Part shown: piece by piece, positions 16,669-28,100 of the stretch
Position numbering within the stretch: the stretch's first letter is position 1
How the letters are laid out: the number at the start of each line of letters is the position of its first letter
Source: Lagopus muta
Lineage: Eukaryota; Chordata; Aves; Galliformes; Phasianidae
Assembly: GCF_023343835.1 (NCBI RefSeq)
Contig: NC_064448.1
Coordinates: 14,167,531 to 14,231,530, forward strand
Length of the DNA stretch: 64,000 nt
Direction of reading: 5' to 3'
Notes under the pieces: model-generated
Databases searched by the model: none
The model's input: only the letters and a program-made list of their open reading frames with translations
Told to the model about the DNA's origin: nothing
Made by a program: the position numbers and the translations under genes

Positions 16669-18830
16669 CCCCCAGTGCGGGTCCTGCGGGGTGCCCTTCC
16701 CCGGGGGCGCCCAACCTCCAGCCTTCTGCCACCCACGGGACCCTTTTCTCTGGCCTCAGGAGCCTGCGACCTCCTGCACCCTCTCACAGCTCATCTCAGA
16801 AACAGACCTGTGCATCCCCATACCTCCGCTGACCAAGGGGGTGAAGAGAGGAAGGGCTGTTCTGCCCCATCCTGGGGAATGCCTGCCGCCACGGAGCTCC
16901 TGCTGGGGACGGGGCCCTGGGCAGGTGGAAGCAGACCTGTGTGGCAGAGACCTCTCCTTGCCGTGACCCATGGTCGCTGTGCGAAGCCACAGAACTCCCT
17001 CGGAAAACCTGCTGACTTCTTTTTCTCATTCCTGGAAACAAGGGTCCAGCCAACACCACTTCTTCAGGGAGAGGAAGAGAGAATATATGTATTTTTAAAG
17101 TTTGTGTCTGTTTTAAGGATTGTGGATGGAATTCTTTTTCTCCCACATGTCTCTGATCCTTTTTGTACCTTTCTCCAGTTTTTGCAGAGGGCCACAGCAG
17201 TGCCTGGTGCTGGCCAGGAGCCACATCCTGCCTGGAGAAGGCTGGGGGACGGGCGAACTGGAAACTTGAAACTGTGGCAAATGCAGGACCCTCATCTTCT
17301 GCCTTAGGGTGTGACAGATAATGCCAGTACAAATCTCGATGGTGCTGTTTAGCAGTTTTGTTTTTTTTTATATAATTATTTTTGTTGCTGTTGAAGCCTT
17401 TTCCCTTTAATTATGATTCATGTTTTTTGTTTGTTTGTTTTTTTTTTAATTTTAAATTTCTTCAACAAATGTTTCCGCGATTTCCCCGCGTTCCTCACAT
17501 GTTCCTGCTGAAGATGTGCACAGTGTCCTGGAGCAGAGAGCATGCTGCACAGCCTGAGGAGCACCGGCTGCAGGCTGCTGCGGGGGGCGGACGCAAAGCC
17601 AACTGTGAAATTTTTGTATCCAAGGTTTTTGTTTGTAATTTAATTTTTTAAACTTTTTTTTTTTTTTTTTTCAAATAACATTTAGAAAGGGGCGTGTGGT
17701 GAGCATGGGCAGCCTGTGCGTTCCTCTGCAGCTGCACTGCTCACTGTGCACCGCTGCCCCTGAAAGCAGTCAAATGCTGGTGAAACGCAGCCGTGGGGGG
17801 GGCTGAGTCCTGCTGCTCCCCACTGCCCCCACAGCCCTCCAGCAGCACAGCGGGTGCTGGTGACTTCCAGCATCAGCTGGTGCCTGGGGGAGCCCTGGCA
17901 CAGCAGAGCTTGCTGGGCTGGGGCTGTTCTGGGTCATGGGCACCTGCCGGGCATGGCTTTCTGTGCTGGATTGAGAGCCTGGGCACTGCAGGGGTCCTGG
18001 AACTGAGCTGTCGCTGTTTCACTGTAAATTGAAGTTAAATAGTGATACGTACACACCTATGTTATCTATCCTGAAAAACACTAATTGTAGGTTATTAGCC
18101 TGATGTTAAGTTGCATGACTAGAGATAATGTCCACAGAACCTGGTGCTCTGCAGAAGATGGAGCCTGGGGAGAGCACTGGCTCGGGGGGCTGTTTTTCTT
18201 CCTCTTTTCTTGTTTAGAGGAAAGGTGACAGGGGAGGAAGGAGAGCTCCCAAGCGCTGAGGGGCTGGGGACAGTTTGCCAGCAGTGCATTGCATTGGCTG
18301 ATTGCCCTTCTGCAGTGGAGGGCCAAGCATCAATGGTCCCCAGCCAGGCAGGGGCACCAGTGCAGCGCTGCGGGGCTGATGCTCACCATGCAGTTCCAAG
18401 CATCGCCTTGCTCAGCTCCCTGGGCTCTGGTTCTGTCCAGCTTTTGCCCTGTCCCTCCTTTCTGGGGAAAGCCCTGAACTTTAGGACAGCCTTTCCTTAT
18501 TTGTAGGTTGCCCTTCTCCCTAGTGCTGTCCCCCTTGGCAGGGAGAGGCTTTTCCCTCATCTCCCCTTATTTTTGCCTCAGTCAAACCAAAGTGGGGACG
18601 AGCAGTGCTGCTGCACTGGTGGCAGGAGCGCTGCAGCTGTGCCCGTGAGATGGATTGGTATTGATGGAATGGTATTGCTACCCTGGGGATGGACCAGAAA
18701 GAATCTGCAGGGTTGGGGGGGAGAGGGGTGGGATTTTTGGAATTAAAGTTTGGAGCAAAAAACTACTGTAAATATCTTCTTGTTTGTTCTTCTGTTGTCA
18801 AATAAAAGTTTTTGTTTTGTTTCTTTTTTA
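16669..18830 (+). other. TGIF2: TGIF2 3'UTR
   Basis: About 2.16 kb from the stop to the AATAAA at 18,801, with T-rich stretches, including an 18-T run at 17,654-17,671. Short open frames are not supported as genes. An ATTAAA at 18742-18747 could serve as an alternative signal. Confidence 0.8.
18801..18806 (+). terminator. TGIF2: Poly(A) signal of TGIF2
   Basis: Canonical AATAAA followed within 10-30 bases by the GT/T-rich TTTTTGTTTTGTTTC downstream element. Confidence 0.85.
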
Positions 18831-18849
18831 AATACGAGATCTGAGTCAG

Positions 18850-20680
18850 GCTGTGTTATGTCACACTTGCTCCTCCCTCACCTCATTACAAAACATGCTG
18901 ACGTGCCGCAGTGCCAGCCCCCAGCTCCTGACACTCAGCCAAAGTAGCTTAAGAGGTCTAAGAACCACTGCTGGGTGAGGGAAAAAAGGGGCCTGTGCCT
19001 GGCACCAGCCTGCACCTACCCCATTTGGTCTGGCCATGAGCAGGCCATTACCTGCTTATTGCCACAGCACTGGGTCCTGATGTCTGCAAGCAGAGAGCAC
19101 CCTCCTCTGCCCGGCCTGGATCAGAGAAGTTGGACAACAACACTGTTAGACCTTTACTGATGGGGAAAAAATGATAAAGAGTTCATGTATTGACCCTGCC
19201 TGATGCTCAGGTGACATGCAAGGCTGACCCCAGTGCAGCAAGTCTTGCTCCTTCACGTGCAGCTGTGACGCAGTCCCAAAGGTAGCAGCAGCAGCAGCAG
19301 TAGCACAGAACCACCGCCCTGGGCACTGGGACAGGGCTGGGTGCTGAGCAGAGCTTCCCAGCCTGGGGCAGATGGTGGTGGTGTGCACAGTGGTACTCCA
19401 TCTGCTTCCAATGTTCACACCCTGCACCGCAGTCCTGATGGTTCCTGCTGCCCTATCCTGTGCCCCAGGCCCTAGGCAGGGGCCATAGAAGGATGTAAGC
19501 CCCTAGTCCCCTTCAGAGCCTCACTCCTGCAGCTCCAAGGATGCCTTTTGGCAACTCTGGGGAAAGGAACAGCAATGATTGACCCCACCTTGTGCCTTCT
19601 GCTGCTGACTTCTGTTCTTGATGATGGGTGTGGGCTGCGGTACCCCGGAGGCAGGGAGGTAGCGAAGGACTGAGCTAGCACACAAACAGGGCCAACAGCC
19701 CAGCATAGGGAAAACTGTGCAGTAATGAGGATTGTGGCAGATTAAAACACAGCTGGTGCTCTCCCACCCAGCTCTGCCTGCCTCTCCAGCAGCCCCAAGA
19801 GACACCTCAGGCTCCCTGAGCCCCAAGCTGGGCTCTGGGCTCCCCTCACAGCTTGGGCAGGATTTGGGCAGAGCCTTGGGGACCTGCATTCAGCCCTGCT
19901 GGGATGGGGTCACCAGACTTCAGCAGAGCTTGGGCTCCTCAACACCTTCCCTGTAAAGATACAATGGGAAGGTACAAGAGGCTGGGCACTGGGGCAGCAG
20001 AGGCTGTTATCTGCCTCTGAACCCAGCCGCAGGGCTTGGCTCTGCTCCGCCACTGCCCATCACCTGCTCTCCTATGCAGGAAGAGGAGGGCAAGAAGCCA
20101 TGAAAATGAGCAGCAGAGATGGCAACAGCCCTCACCTCTGTCCTACAAGGCAAGAAGTGTGGATTTGTGCTCCTTGGAGGGGTCCTACCTCCCGGCCCCA
20201 GCCACCCTCTGTTCTCCATCTAGCTAAAAAAACGCCCCATTAACACAGTGCTTTCATGCCACATGTGACGTCACCACTACCCTGAGAAGATACACGTGGT
20301 GGGGAGGCCTGGGCCAGGCTCCCAGGTGAATGCAGCCCCCATGGCTGGGGCAAAGGGGCACAGCAAGGTGGCATGCTCCACAGCAGTGCAATCAGAGGGT
20401 CAAACTACAGGTGGTGTCACCATCTCAGCAGCACTGCAAACTGCTCCATTGCTGCTGTGCTGCTCTCACCGGCTCACCTCCCGGTACTCCCCCAGCTAGG
20501 AGCTGTGCACTGCCACAGCGTCAGAGTTCTGCAGGGTGCTCGGTATGCTCGACTTCTGCTAAGGGCACTGCTGGTGTCAGGGGAATCCCACAGCCATCCC
20601 AGCTGACACATACATTATTTACAGGAAAACTGGCGCGGCAGAGCTGATTCCAAGTAAGTTTGACCAAAGCACAGCTGACA
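18850..20680. other. Spacer after TGIF2
   Basis: Unique-looking sequence of moderate GC. It includes a short (CAG)n tract near 19,287-19,305. No gene supported. Confidence 0.6.
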
Positions 20681-20689
20681 CAAGGGCAG

Positions 20690-21470
20690 CCCTCATTTAA
20701 AACAACAGCCGCGGAGATTCGCACGAGGTCAGGAAAGAAAGGCGACCTGGCGCCCGGACGTGGGCACAACGTGCCTGTCCCGTGCTGCGGTGATGCACGA
20801 AGACTCTCTGCCGGGCGGCGCGCACCGCTCGGTCAGACGCGGGGCAGCGGCTGAGCGGGAGACTCCGCCAGGCAGCACCCGGGCTGGGGAAGACGGCTGT
20901 GGGAGGAGGCTGAGGCCCCGGCAGGCGGGCACGTCTCCACCCGCGCCCCACGCTCCTGACCCTCAGTACCCCGTTCCCCAGTACGCGCCCCGGAGAAGCA
21001 TCGACGCAGCGCTGCCCGCGGGGCTCGCAGCCGGCCGACCTGAGGGAGCCGCGCCGTGACTGCCCGCGAGCACAAGGAGAAGCAGCGACTGCCACACCAC
21101 CCTCAGCAGGCGGCGGAAGTCCCGCCTTTTCCAGCCGTCTCAGCGGCCACTTTTCCCGGAAGTTCCTCCCCGGTTTCCTTCATGTTGTCTGTTGTCATTG
21201 GCTGGCGGATCCGGCGGCCCCTCATCAGATTACCCGAAATTATACGGAGCACGGAAAACCCTCCCCCCTCATACACGGGAGCAGCCATTTTGTTTTGACC
21301 GCCATTTTATGGCGGGAGCAGCCATTTTGTTAAACGTCACACTGCTCTGTGATTGGCCGGCGGCCATTCTTCACACCCCACGCCCACGTGTTCTGAGGCA
21401 GCACTGTGATTGGCTGCGCTCCTTCTTCGCAGCGTGAAGCGCTCGGACGCGAAGGTGGCTGCAGGTAAAG
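20690..21470. promoter_or_regulatory. Orphan CpG promoter-like block with YY1, ETS, CCAAT, CRE and E-box motifs
   Basis: Isolated CpG-rich block between two convergent genes. By eye: ETS motifs CGGAAGT (21114-21120) and CCGGAAGT (21156-21163); reverse CCAAT boxes ATTGG at 21197, 21352 and 21409; YY1-type GCCATTTTG at 21284 and 21321; a palindromic GCCATTTTATGGC at 21301-21313; a CRE half ACGTCA at 21334; and E-box CACGTG at 21385. This combination is typical of TATA-less, often bidirectional, housekeeping promoters. A good plus-strand donor CTGCAG/GTAAAG follows at 21465. No known gene starts here that I can recognise. Confidence 0.6.
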
Positions 21471-21664
21471 AAATAGTCGTACAGAAGCGTGTTTATACAG
21501 ACATGTATGAACGTCTTATTTATCTACTTTTCTCTATTTCTATGTACACGCATATAGCTTTACACAGATATGCATTTATCGAGCTGCAGAAATTAAGCGC
21601 AGAGTCCCCAGGCCCCGGGAGAGTGCGGTGCAAAGCGCACAGCCTGATGTGCCTCCATGGCTGC

Positions 21665-22820
21665 CCGCACTGCACAGCACAGAACAGCACCGCACAGCAT
21701 TGCACAGTGCAGCACTGCACTGCACAGCACTGCACAGCACAGCACTGCACAGCACAGCGCAGCACAGCACTGAACAGCACAGCGCAGCCCTGCACAGCAC
21801 TGCACAGCACAGGGCAGCACAGCACCGCACCGCACAGCACAGCACTGCACAGCACAGGGCAGCACAGCGCAGCACTGCACAGCACTGCACAGCACAGCAC
21901 TGTACAGCACTGCATAGCACAGCACTGCACAGCGCAGCGCAGCACAGCACTGTGCACAGCACAGCACAGTGCGGCACAGCACAGCACAGCACAGCACTGC
22001 ACAGCACAGCACAGCACTGCACTGCACTGCACAGCGCAGCATTGCACAGCACAGCACTGCCCAGCACTGCACAGCACTGCACTGCACAGCACCGCACCGC
22101 ACAGCACTGCACAGCACAGGGCAGCACTGCACTGCACTGCACAGCGCAGCATTGCACAGCACAGCACTGTACAGCACTGCATAGCACAGCACTGCACAGC
22201 ACAGCGCAGCACAGCATTGTGCACAGTGCGGCACAGCACAGCACAGCACTGCCCAGCACTGCACAGCACTGCACAGAACTGCACAGCACAGCATTGCACA
22301 GCACAGCACTGCACAGCACAGCACTGCACAGCACTGCACAGAACAGCACAGCACTGCACAGAACAGCACTGCACAGTGCAGCACTGCACAGCACTGCACA
22401 GCACAGCATTGCACAGCGCAGCACAGTGCGGCACGGCACAGCACAGCACAGCACAGCGCAGCACTGCCCAGCACTGCACAGAACTGCACAGAACTGCACA
22501 GCACAGCATTGCACAGCACTGCACAGCACCTCACAGCACCGCACAGAACAGCACAGCACTGCACAGCATTGCACAGCATAGTGCAGCGCTGCACAGCACA
22601 GCACTGCACAGCACTGCACTGCACAGCACTGCACAGCATTGCACAGCACAGCACTGCATAGCACAGCACTGCACAGCGCAGCACTGCACAGCACAGCGCA
22701 GCACACAGCACAGCGCAGCAGGGTATGCAGCACAGCGCAGCAGGGCATGCAGCACAGCACAGCACAGCAGGGCATGCAGTGCAGCACAGCACAGCACAGC
22801 ACAGCCCAGTGCAGCAGAGT
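21665..22820. repeat. Pentanucleotide satellite (CAGCA/CTGCA variants)
   Basis: About 1.15 kb made almost only of 5-base units GCACA and GCACT with point variants (GCGCA, TGTAC, GAACA, GGGCA). Because five is coprime with three, every frame reads a pentapeptide repeat. All three minus frames and two plus frames therefore stay open for hundreds of codons (Ala-Gln-His-Ser-Thr type on plus, Cys-Ala-Val-Leu-Cys type on minus). These open frames should not be annotated as genes. Higher-order duplication is visible inside. Confidence 0.93.
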
Positions 22821-23324
22821 GGCTGCATGGCTGACAGAGCTGCTACCATGTGTCTGCCTGCTGCGTGCCCAGGGGCGCCTCCCACCAGTGAGTGTTGAGG
22901 CCCAGCTGTGGGCCTCTCTGGGGCAGATGCAGCTGGATATGCCCAGGAGCCTGCAGGTACCTGCTGAGGGGCAGAGGAAGAAAGGCCGTCGCAGACAAAG
23001 CATTCTCAGCACAGTGCAGTTGCACGCCCACCGCGAGCAGCAGCCTCAGCTCTCTTGAGAAGCACTACATCACACAAACGCCCTTCCCCTCACTTGTCTT
23101 CCCAATTTCAGTGCTAGAGATCTCAAAAAATGCAGAAGCTTCCCAGCCCGCCCCAGAAGCCCAATGGTGTAATCGCCAAGAGAGTCTCTCTAGGCACAAA
23201 GTTGAGTATGTTACTTTACAGCCAAACTTTGATGGAAATATACTTCCGTTGTATGACTATGAAGGCATCTCCAAAAGCACATGCATGCACCCCACTGGTC
23301 AGTACAGAATGCTGACTCAAACAT
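22821..23324. other. Unique sequence between satellite and DLGAP4 3' end
   Basis: A possible plus-strand exon at 22873-22955 is bounded by GTGCCCAG and CTGCAG/GTACCT. Otherwise nothing recognisable. Confidence 0.35.
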
Positions 23325-24921
23325 CGTTCAAGGTTTCACTTTTATTTATTTTTTTGCCTTCTGGATCACCAACACCCTCGCTGAAACTTCTTTGGGATTC
23401 CACCCCCACCCCCATGAAAGTAGCAGACCATCTCCCAACTCATTCAAGCAAGTGAACAACAACAACAACAAAAGTCCCCAGCAAGATCACTCAGAATAGG
23501 ACCAAATGCTTATTTTAAGGGGGTGGCAAAGAATTGGGTGGTGACAGCTCTGGCTTCAAGAAGCCAAACTGAAAAGGAGCCTACAAAGGGGAAAATGGGC
23601 TAAAAAATACTTAGCAATCCTTTCTCTACCCAAAGAGCAGGGAGATAAGGAAAAAATAGTCATCTGATTACACACAGGGTATATATTTTTACACACACTT
23701 TTACACACATCTAGATATAGTACATGTAAAAATATATGCTATACATATGCCCATCCTCTCAAAGGTGCTTCTAATCTGCACAGTGTATGGGCATGTATAC
23801 GTGTGTATGAATTAAATGTACAGGTACTACTAAGTGTATATGTGCATATGTACACATACATACAGGCAGGCAGCCTTCCTTTAGCCACCCCTGCCTTCCT
23901 TTTTGTACAAAACCCAGTCCTTCCACCCTGAAACACCAGCACACACACCCAGCCCTCCCCTGCCCCAGCCCACTTAGAAACAGGTCCCTCAGTGTTTAGC
24001 AGCTTCTTTCTAACAAGCAACTCAGGGGATATAATTTTGGGGGTGGGGGGGGCATAGAAATAAAACTCAAAGTGAAGCATGTGTGGATTGTGTCTGTAGT
24101 TGCTCTGTGGTCCTTCAGCTCCCCTCCTGTGCCTGGGGTAGGGCACTGCCAGCCAAGCACCATCACTGCCCCCTTTGACAGCTTATTGCACGTTTGCTTT
24201 CAGGCTGCATTTCAGCAACTCTGCATTACATTCCACAGATCCTGTCATCCTCTCACTTCATTAAAACAGGAATACGAACCCAATGCCCTGTCCCTGCCCA
24301 CCCATCCTCCCCCCACCCCCTATCCCCATCAAAAGGAGAACAAAAAAGAAAACCAAGAAAGGCTGCTTGCTAGCAGAGTGCAACAGTAGTACACACTGAA
24401 TAGGTGTTCTCTTCAGGAGCTTTGTGGAAGAGAGGTTATTTCTAACACAGTAAACAAAGCCATGCAGAGGGAAGGAGAAAGGGTGCAGAAGGGGGAAAAA
24501 TAAAGGATGAGGAGGAAGAACAGAACTAAGGAGGAAGAAAAACACAGCATGGCAAGTGCTCAAGGCTTCATGTTTTGTTGTCCTCTTCTTGTAAACAGGC
24601 TAATAATTCTCATTAGTTAGAACAAGTAAAAAGATTGAAGTTCCAAGTTGAGGGGCTGGAGGTTCCAGGAGTCTGTTCAGTCCATTCAGCAACACCACAG
24701 CCAGTGAGAAAATGAGGGGTATTTTTTTTTCCTTTTTTTCTTTTTATGTTTAAAATCTTCATTACTTAAAGCTGAGAGAAAAAGCCAACTCAGGAGCCCT
24801 TTTCAAGGATGGCTCATTGTCTCTAGACTGAATAAATCACACTAGTTTAGAGAGAACCTTTTTTCTTTTCCCTTTTTAATGACTTATAAAAACCACACGG
24901 TTCCTTCCTCTGCCCCTTCGC
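23325..24921 (-). other. DLGAP4: DLGAP4 3'UTR
   Basis: About 1.6 kb between the stop codon and the overlapping AATAAA signals at 23,341-23,350 (minus sense). It contains TA/CA-rich low complexity at 23,660-23,870 and a Pumilio-type octamer. The 3' boundary is inferred. Confidence 0.75.
23341..23350 (-). terminator. DLGAP4: Poly(A) signal of DLGAP4
   Basis: The minus strand reads AATAAATAAA, two overlapping canonical signals. It is the best candidate downstream of the stop and before the satellite. Confidence 0.65.
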
Positions 24922-25137
24922 TCAAAGGCGTGTCTGTGCCTCGGGGACGTAGATCTCGATGCTGTCTGCACTCTCCGTGGCCGAGTTCTGCCGCACAGAG
25001 GCAGCGCGCTTGGCTGCCATGAGACGCTTGCGAGCTTCCTGGCGCTGCTTGTCTGAATCAGAGGCTTTGTCCCGGTTCAGTTGGGATTTGGACTTTGCTG
25101 GCTTCTTTGGCACTGGAGGGGGTGGTTTCTTCTCTTC
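24922..25137 (-). CDS. DLGAP4: DLGAP4 last coding exon
   Basis: Acceptor CTAAAG precedes 25137. It encodes 71 residues from EEKKPPPPVPKKP to EIYVPEAQTRL, with stop TGA at 24924-24922. The C-terminal four residues are the PDZ-binding ligand. Confidence 0.97.
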   Translation of the reverse strand, partial: EEKKPPPPVPKKPAKSKSQLNRDKASDSDKQRQEARKRLMAAKRAASVRQNSATESADSIEIYVPEAQTRL

Positions 25138-28100
25138 CTTTAGGGAGACAGTAAGGAAAAACCCAAACATAAAATAAAAATGCACATACAGAAGTTTGCT
25201 CCCTGCTATGGTGGGGACTCTCGAGGCCTGAAGAGCTAATAAACAAGGTTATGAGTGACAAGTGCAAGAGGTAGGAACAGTTCCAGAGCAAGACATTCAT
25301 CATAAAATAAGATCTCTACTTCTTACGAAATAAAAAAGGACTATTTTGCTTTTCATGATATGGACTGGGTTTCTATTTTTCTAGCTGTATCTGTGGCCCA
25401 GTTGTAAGTCAGAGCACAGCACAAAGACTGAACATCTGAAACTGCAAAATCCTAATATGCTGCACTGCCCATAGCCATAGCATTCTTTCTTCCCCTCATA
25501 CGTGGTCAGACAGGGTGGCCCTGAACTGCAGCCTTCCCTGGATTTCCAAAGGCTCCAGCAGATGCTTTTTATACCACCCAGGCACCAGTACTTATGCAGT
25601 GCTTGTAACACTAGAGGCCTCTGCATCACTGCTTTGAGTGTACAACACTCTCCCCATCTTCCTCTTGTAAAAATTGCTTCCGCTATTACTCAAGAGGCCG
25701 TGAAAGCACGCACTGGGAGGATGGCTGATTAACAATACAATCTCATTAGTGCAAGTGCCAGAACTATTATCACAGGCAGCTAGATTATATGGAGGGATTA
25801 CGCTGCAGAAATAGTAAGTAGTGAACATCCTAGAGATCTTCTGTTTGCAGACAGGAGTAGATATCATACCGGAAGTATCTGTGAAGCACTCTCACCGCTC
25901 TGAACTGCCCCACGCTCACCTTTCTCTCCGGTGTCTCTGCCAATTGCCAGCTGTTAGCTTTCAGGTGGTACAGCTCATCAAATTTCATGCTGATGTCTTC
26001 AATGGACAACTGCAGGAGGTCCCAAAACCCAGCTAGGTCCTGGGCTGTGGGTCTGGGATTGGCATTAGGGTTCTGCAATGGAAGGCATAAAAATACATCA
26101 TAAAGAATATGCCTGTACAGCTTACATTTACTCTTTTCTAACGACTGAAGCCTCGAAAACCCCTTAAGAAACTTCAGCCCTAAGTAGGCACAGGCACGAG
26201 GCCATCATTTACAGACAGAAGTTTTTCTTGCAGCAATCAGGAAGAAAAGATCCTGACGGAATTTCTTATATTGGAGACTGAAAAATAATCCTAAAAGGTA
26301 CTCTGCAGCAGAAGGCAACAGCACCTTTCTCCTCATGGCATCCCTGGTTAAGTGTAATCCCTCAGCAGCAACCTCCAACTGAAGATCTCTGGCATGCAAT
26401 TCAGAACTACAACACTTTTTTTTTTTAAAGTACATAGATCATAACTTAAGGGAATGGAATAATAGAAACTGATACAGCACAATGCAAACCACAGCTGACA
26501 GCTGGAAAGCTTGCATGCCAGTGTTTGCATGCCACAAGCAAAACTACTTTGCTACACATCTGAAAGTATCAGCACAGTTAGGGGATGACCTGCTGGAAAG
26601 AAGCTCTGTGGTGAAGGACCTGGGTGTCCTGATGGCCAGCACTTTGCCCATGAGCCAACAGTGTGCCCTGGTGGCCAAGAAGGCCAGTGGTATATTAGGG
26701 TGCATGGCCAACAGAGTGAGGGAGGTGGTTCTTCCCTCTGCCCTGCTGAGGCCAAATCTGAAGTTCTGTGTTGTTTTGGGTGCCTCAGTTCACAAAAGAC
26801 AAGGATGTCCTAGAAAGAGTCCAGCAGGGGGCCATAAAGATCTCCAGGGCCTGAAGCATCCCTGTATGATGTATGAGGAAAGACTGAGATTGCTGGGGCT
26901 GTTCAGCCTGGGGAAGAGACAACTGAGACTGGGGGGGGGGGAGGCAGAAAATCTATGAGTATCTAAAGTGAGGAACTCACATGGGGCCAGGCCCTTTCCC
27001 TGGTGTGCAGTGACAGGAGAAGGGGCAACAGGTGGAACTGGAGCACAGGAAGTTCTGTCTGAGCACAAGGAGGAATTTCTCTACAGCGAGGGTACCTGAG
27101 CCCTGGCACAGGCTGTGCACAGGAGGTGGTGTCTCCTTCTCTGGAGATATCCAAACCCACCCAGATGCTTTCCCGCATGACCTGCTCTAAGAGTCGGGTG
27201 GGACCAGGAAACTCCAGAGAAGCCTTCCAACCCCTTTGATTTTGTGATTTCTTACACTTGCTTATAGGTTCATAGAATTGTAGAAGGGCTTGGGCTGGCA
27301 GGGACCCTACAATCCCCATCCCCACTCCTGCTGTGGGCTGGCTGCCCTACCTCAGCTCAGGCTGCCCAGGGCCCAGCCATGGCCTTGGGCACCCCCAGGG
27401 ATGGGGCACCCACATTTTGCTGGGCAGCAGAACCAGCACTTCATCACTGTAACTTCTGAAAAAATTTTAAAGGAGCTAAAGTAAATTTGCCCCCATTAAA
27501 AACAGAAATTCCCTAATTCTCAGGCACCTAAACTGCCAATATAGGCCTTCACTGTCTCAGGAAAGCACAGGATTAAATCTAAGCAACTCAGCACAATGTG
27601 TCAAAGGAAAATTTCAACACAGAATATTGCTGAAAGCCTGGCTGCTGGTGTTGCTGTTGCTCTTCTCTCAGCCATGTTCCAAGATCTGCAAGGGAACATT
27701 CACATCCTTCTTCTTCCTGAGTTTCTCTAAGTTTTTTGCAAGTAAAGGGGAATACATCTCAAGAATTCTGCAAAACCCAAAACCTTGAGAGGAAAGAGAC
27801 AACCCCCAAATCCTAGATTCCCACCCATCCTCAAGTTAGCTCAGCAAGGGCAAACCTTCGCATTAATTTGAAGAGATCCGATTCAAGCCACGTTTTGTGA
27901 TTAACCAGAGACAACTGTGTTGGGACAGCCCTACCATCCACATTATCTACATGCAAAGTAAGCATCTTTGGAGAACAACGTGCTTTTCAAACAACCCCCC
28001 ATTTGGTAAAAATCTGTGTTTCACCTCAAAATGTCCTTTAGAAGCAACAAAGAAGTGGTTTCCAGGACACACAGCAGAACGGCTACATGACATCAGACCT

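Noticed and set aside
19287-19305. Short CAG tract
   Set aside because: Only about five units, in noncoding spacer. Ordinary microsatellite.
21410-23012. Open frames of 317-478 codons on both strands
   Set aside because: They are produced by the pentanucleotide satellite, which lacks stops in most frames. The encoded text is a pentapeptide repeat with no domain.
24072-24389. 105-codon plus frame in the DLGAP4 3'UTR
   Set aside because: Antisense to the UTR, no codon bias and no recognisable motif.
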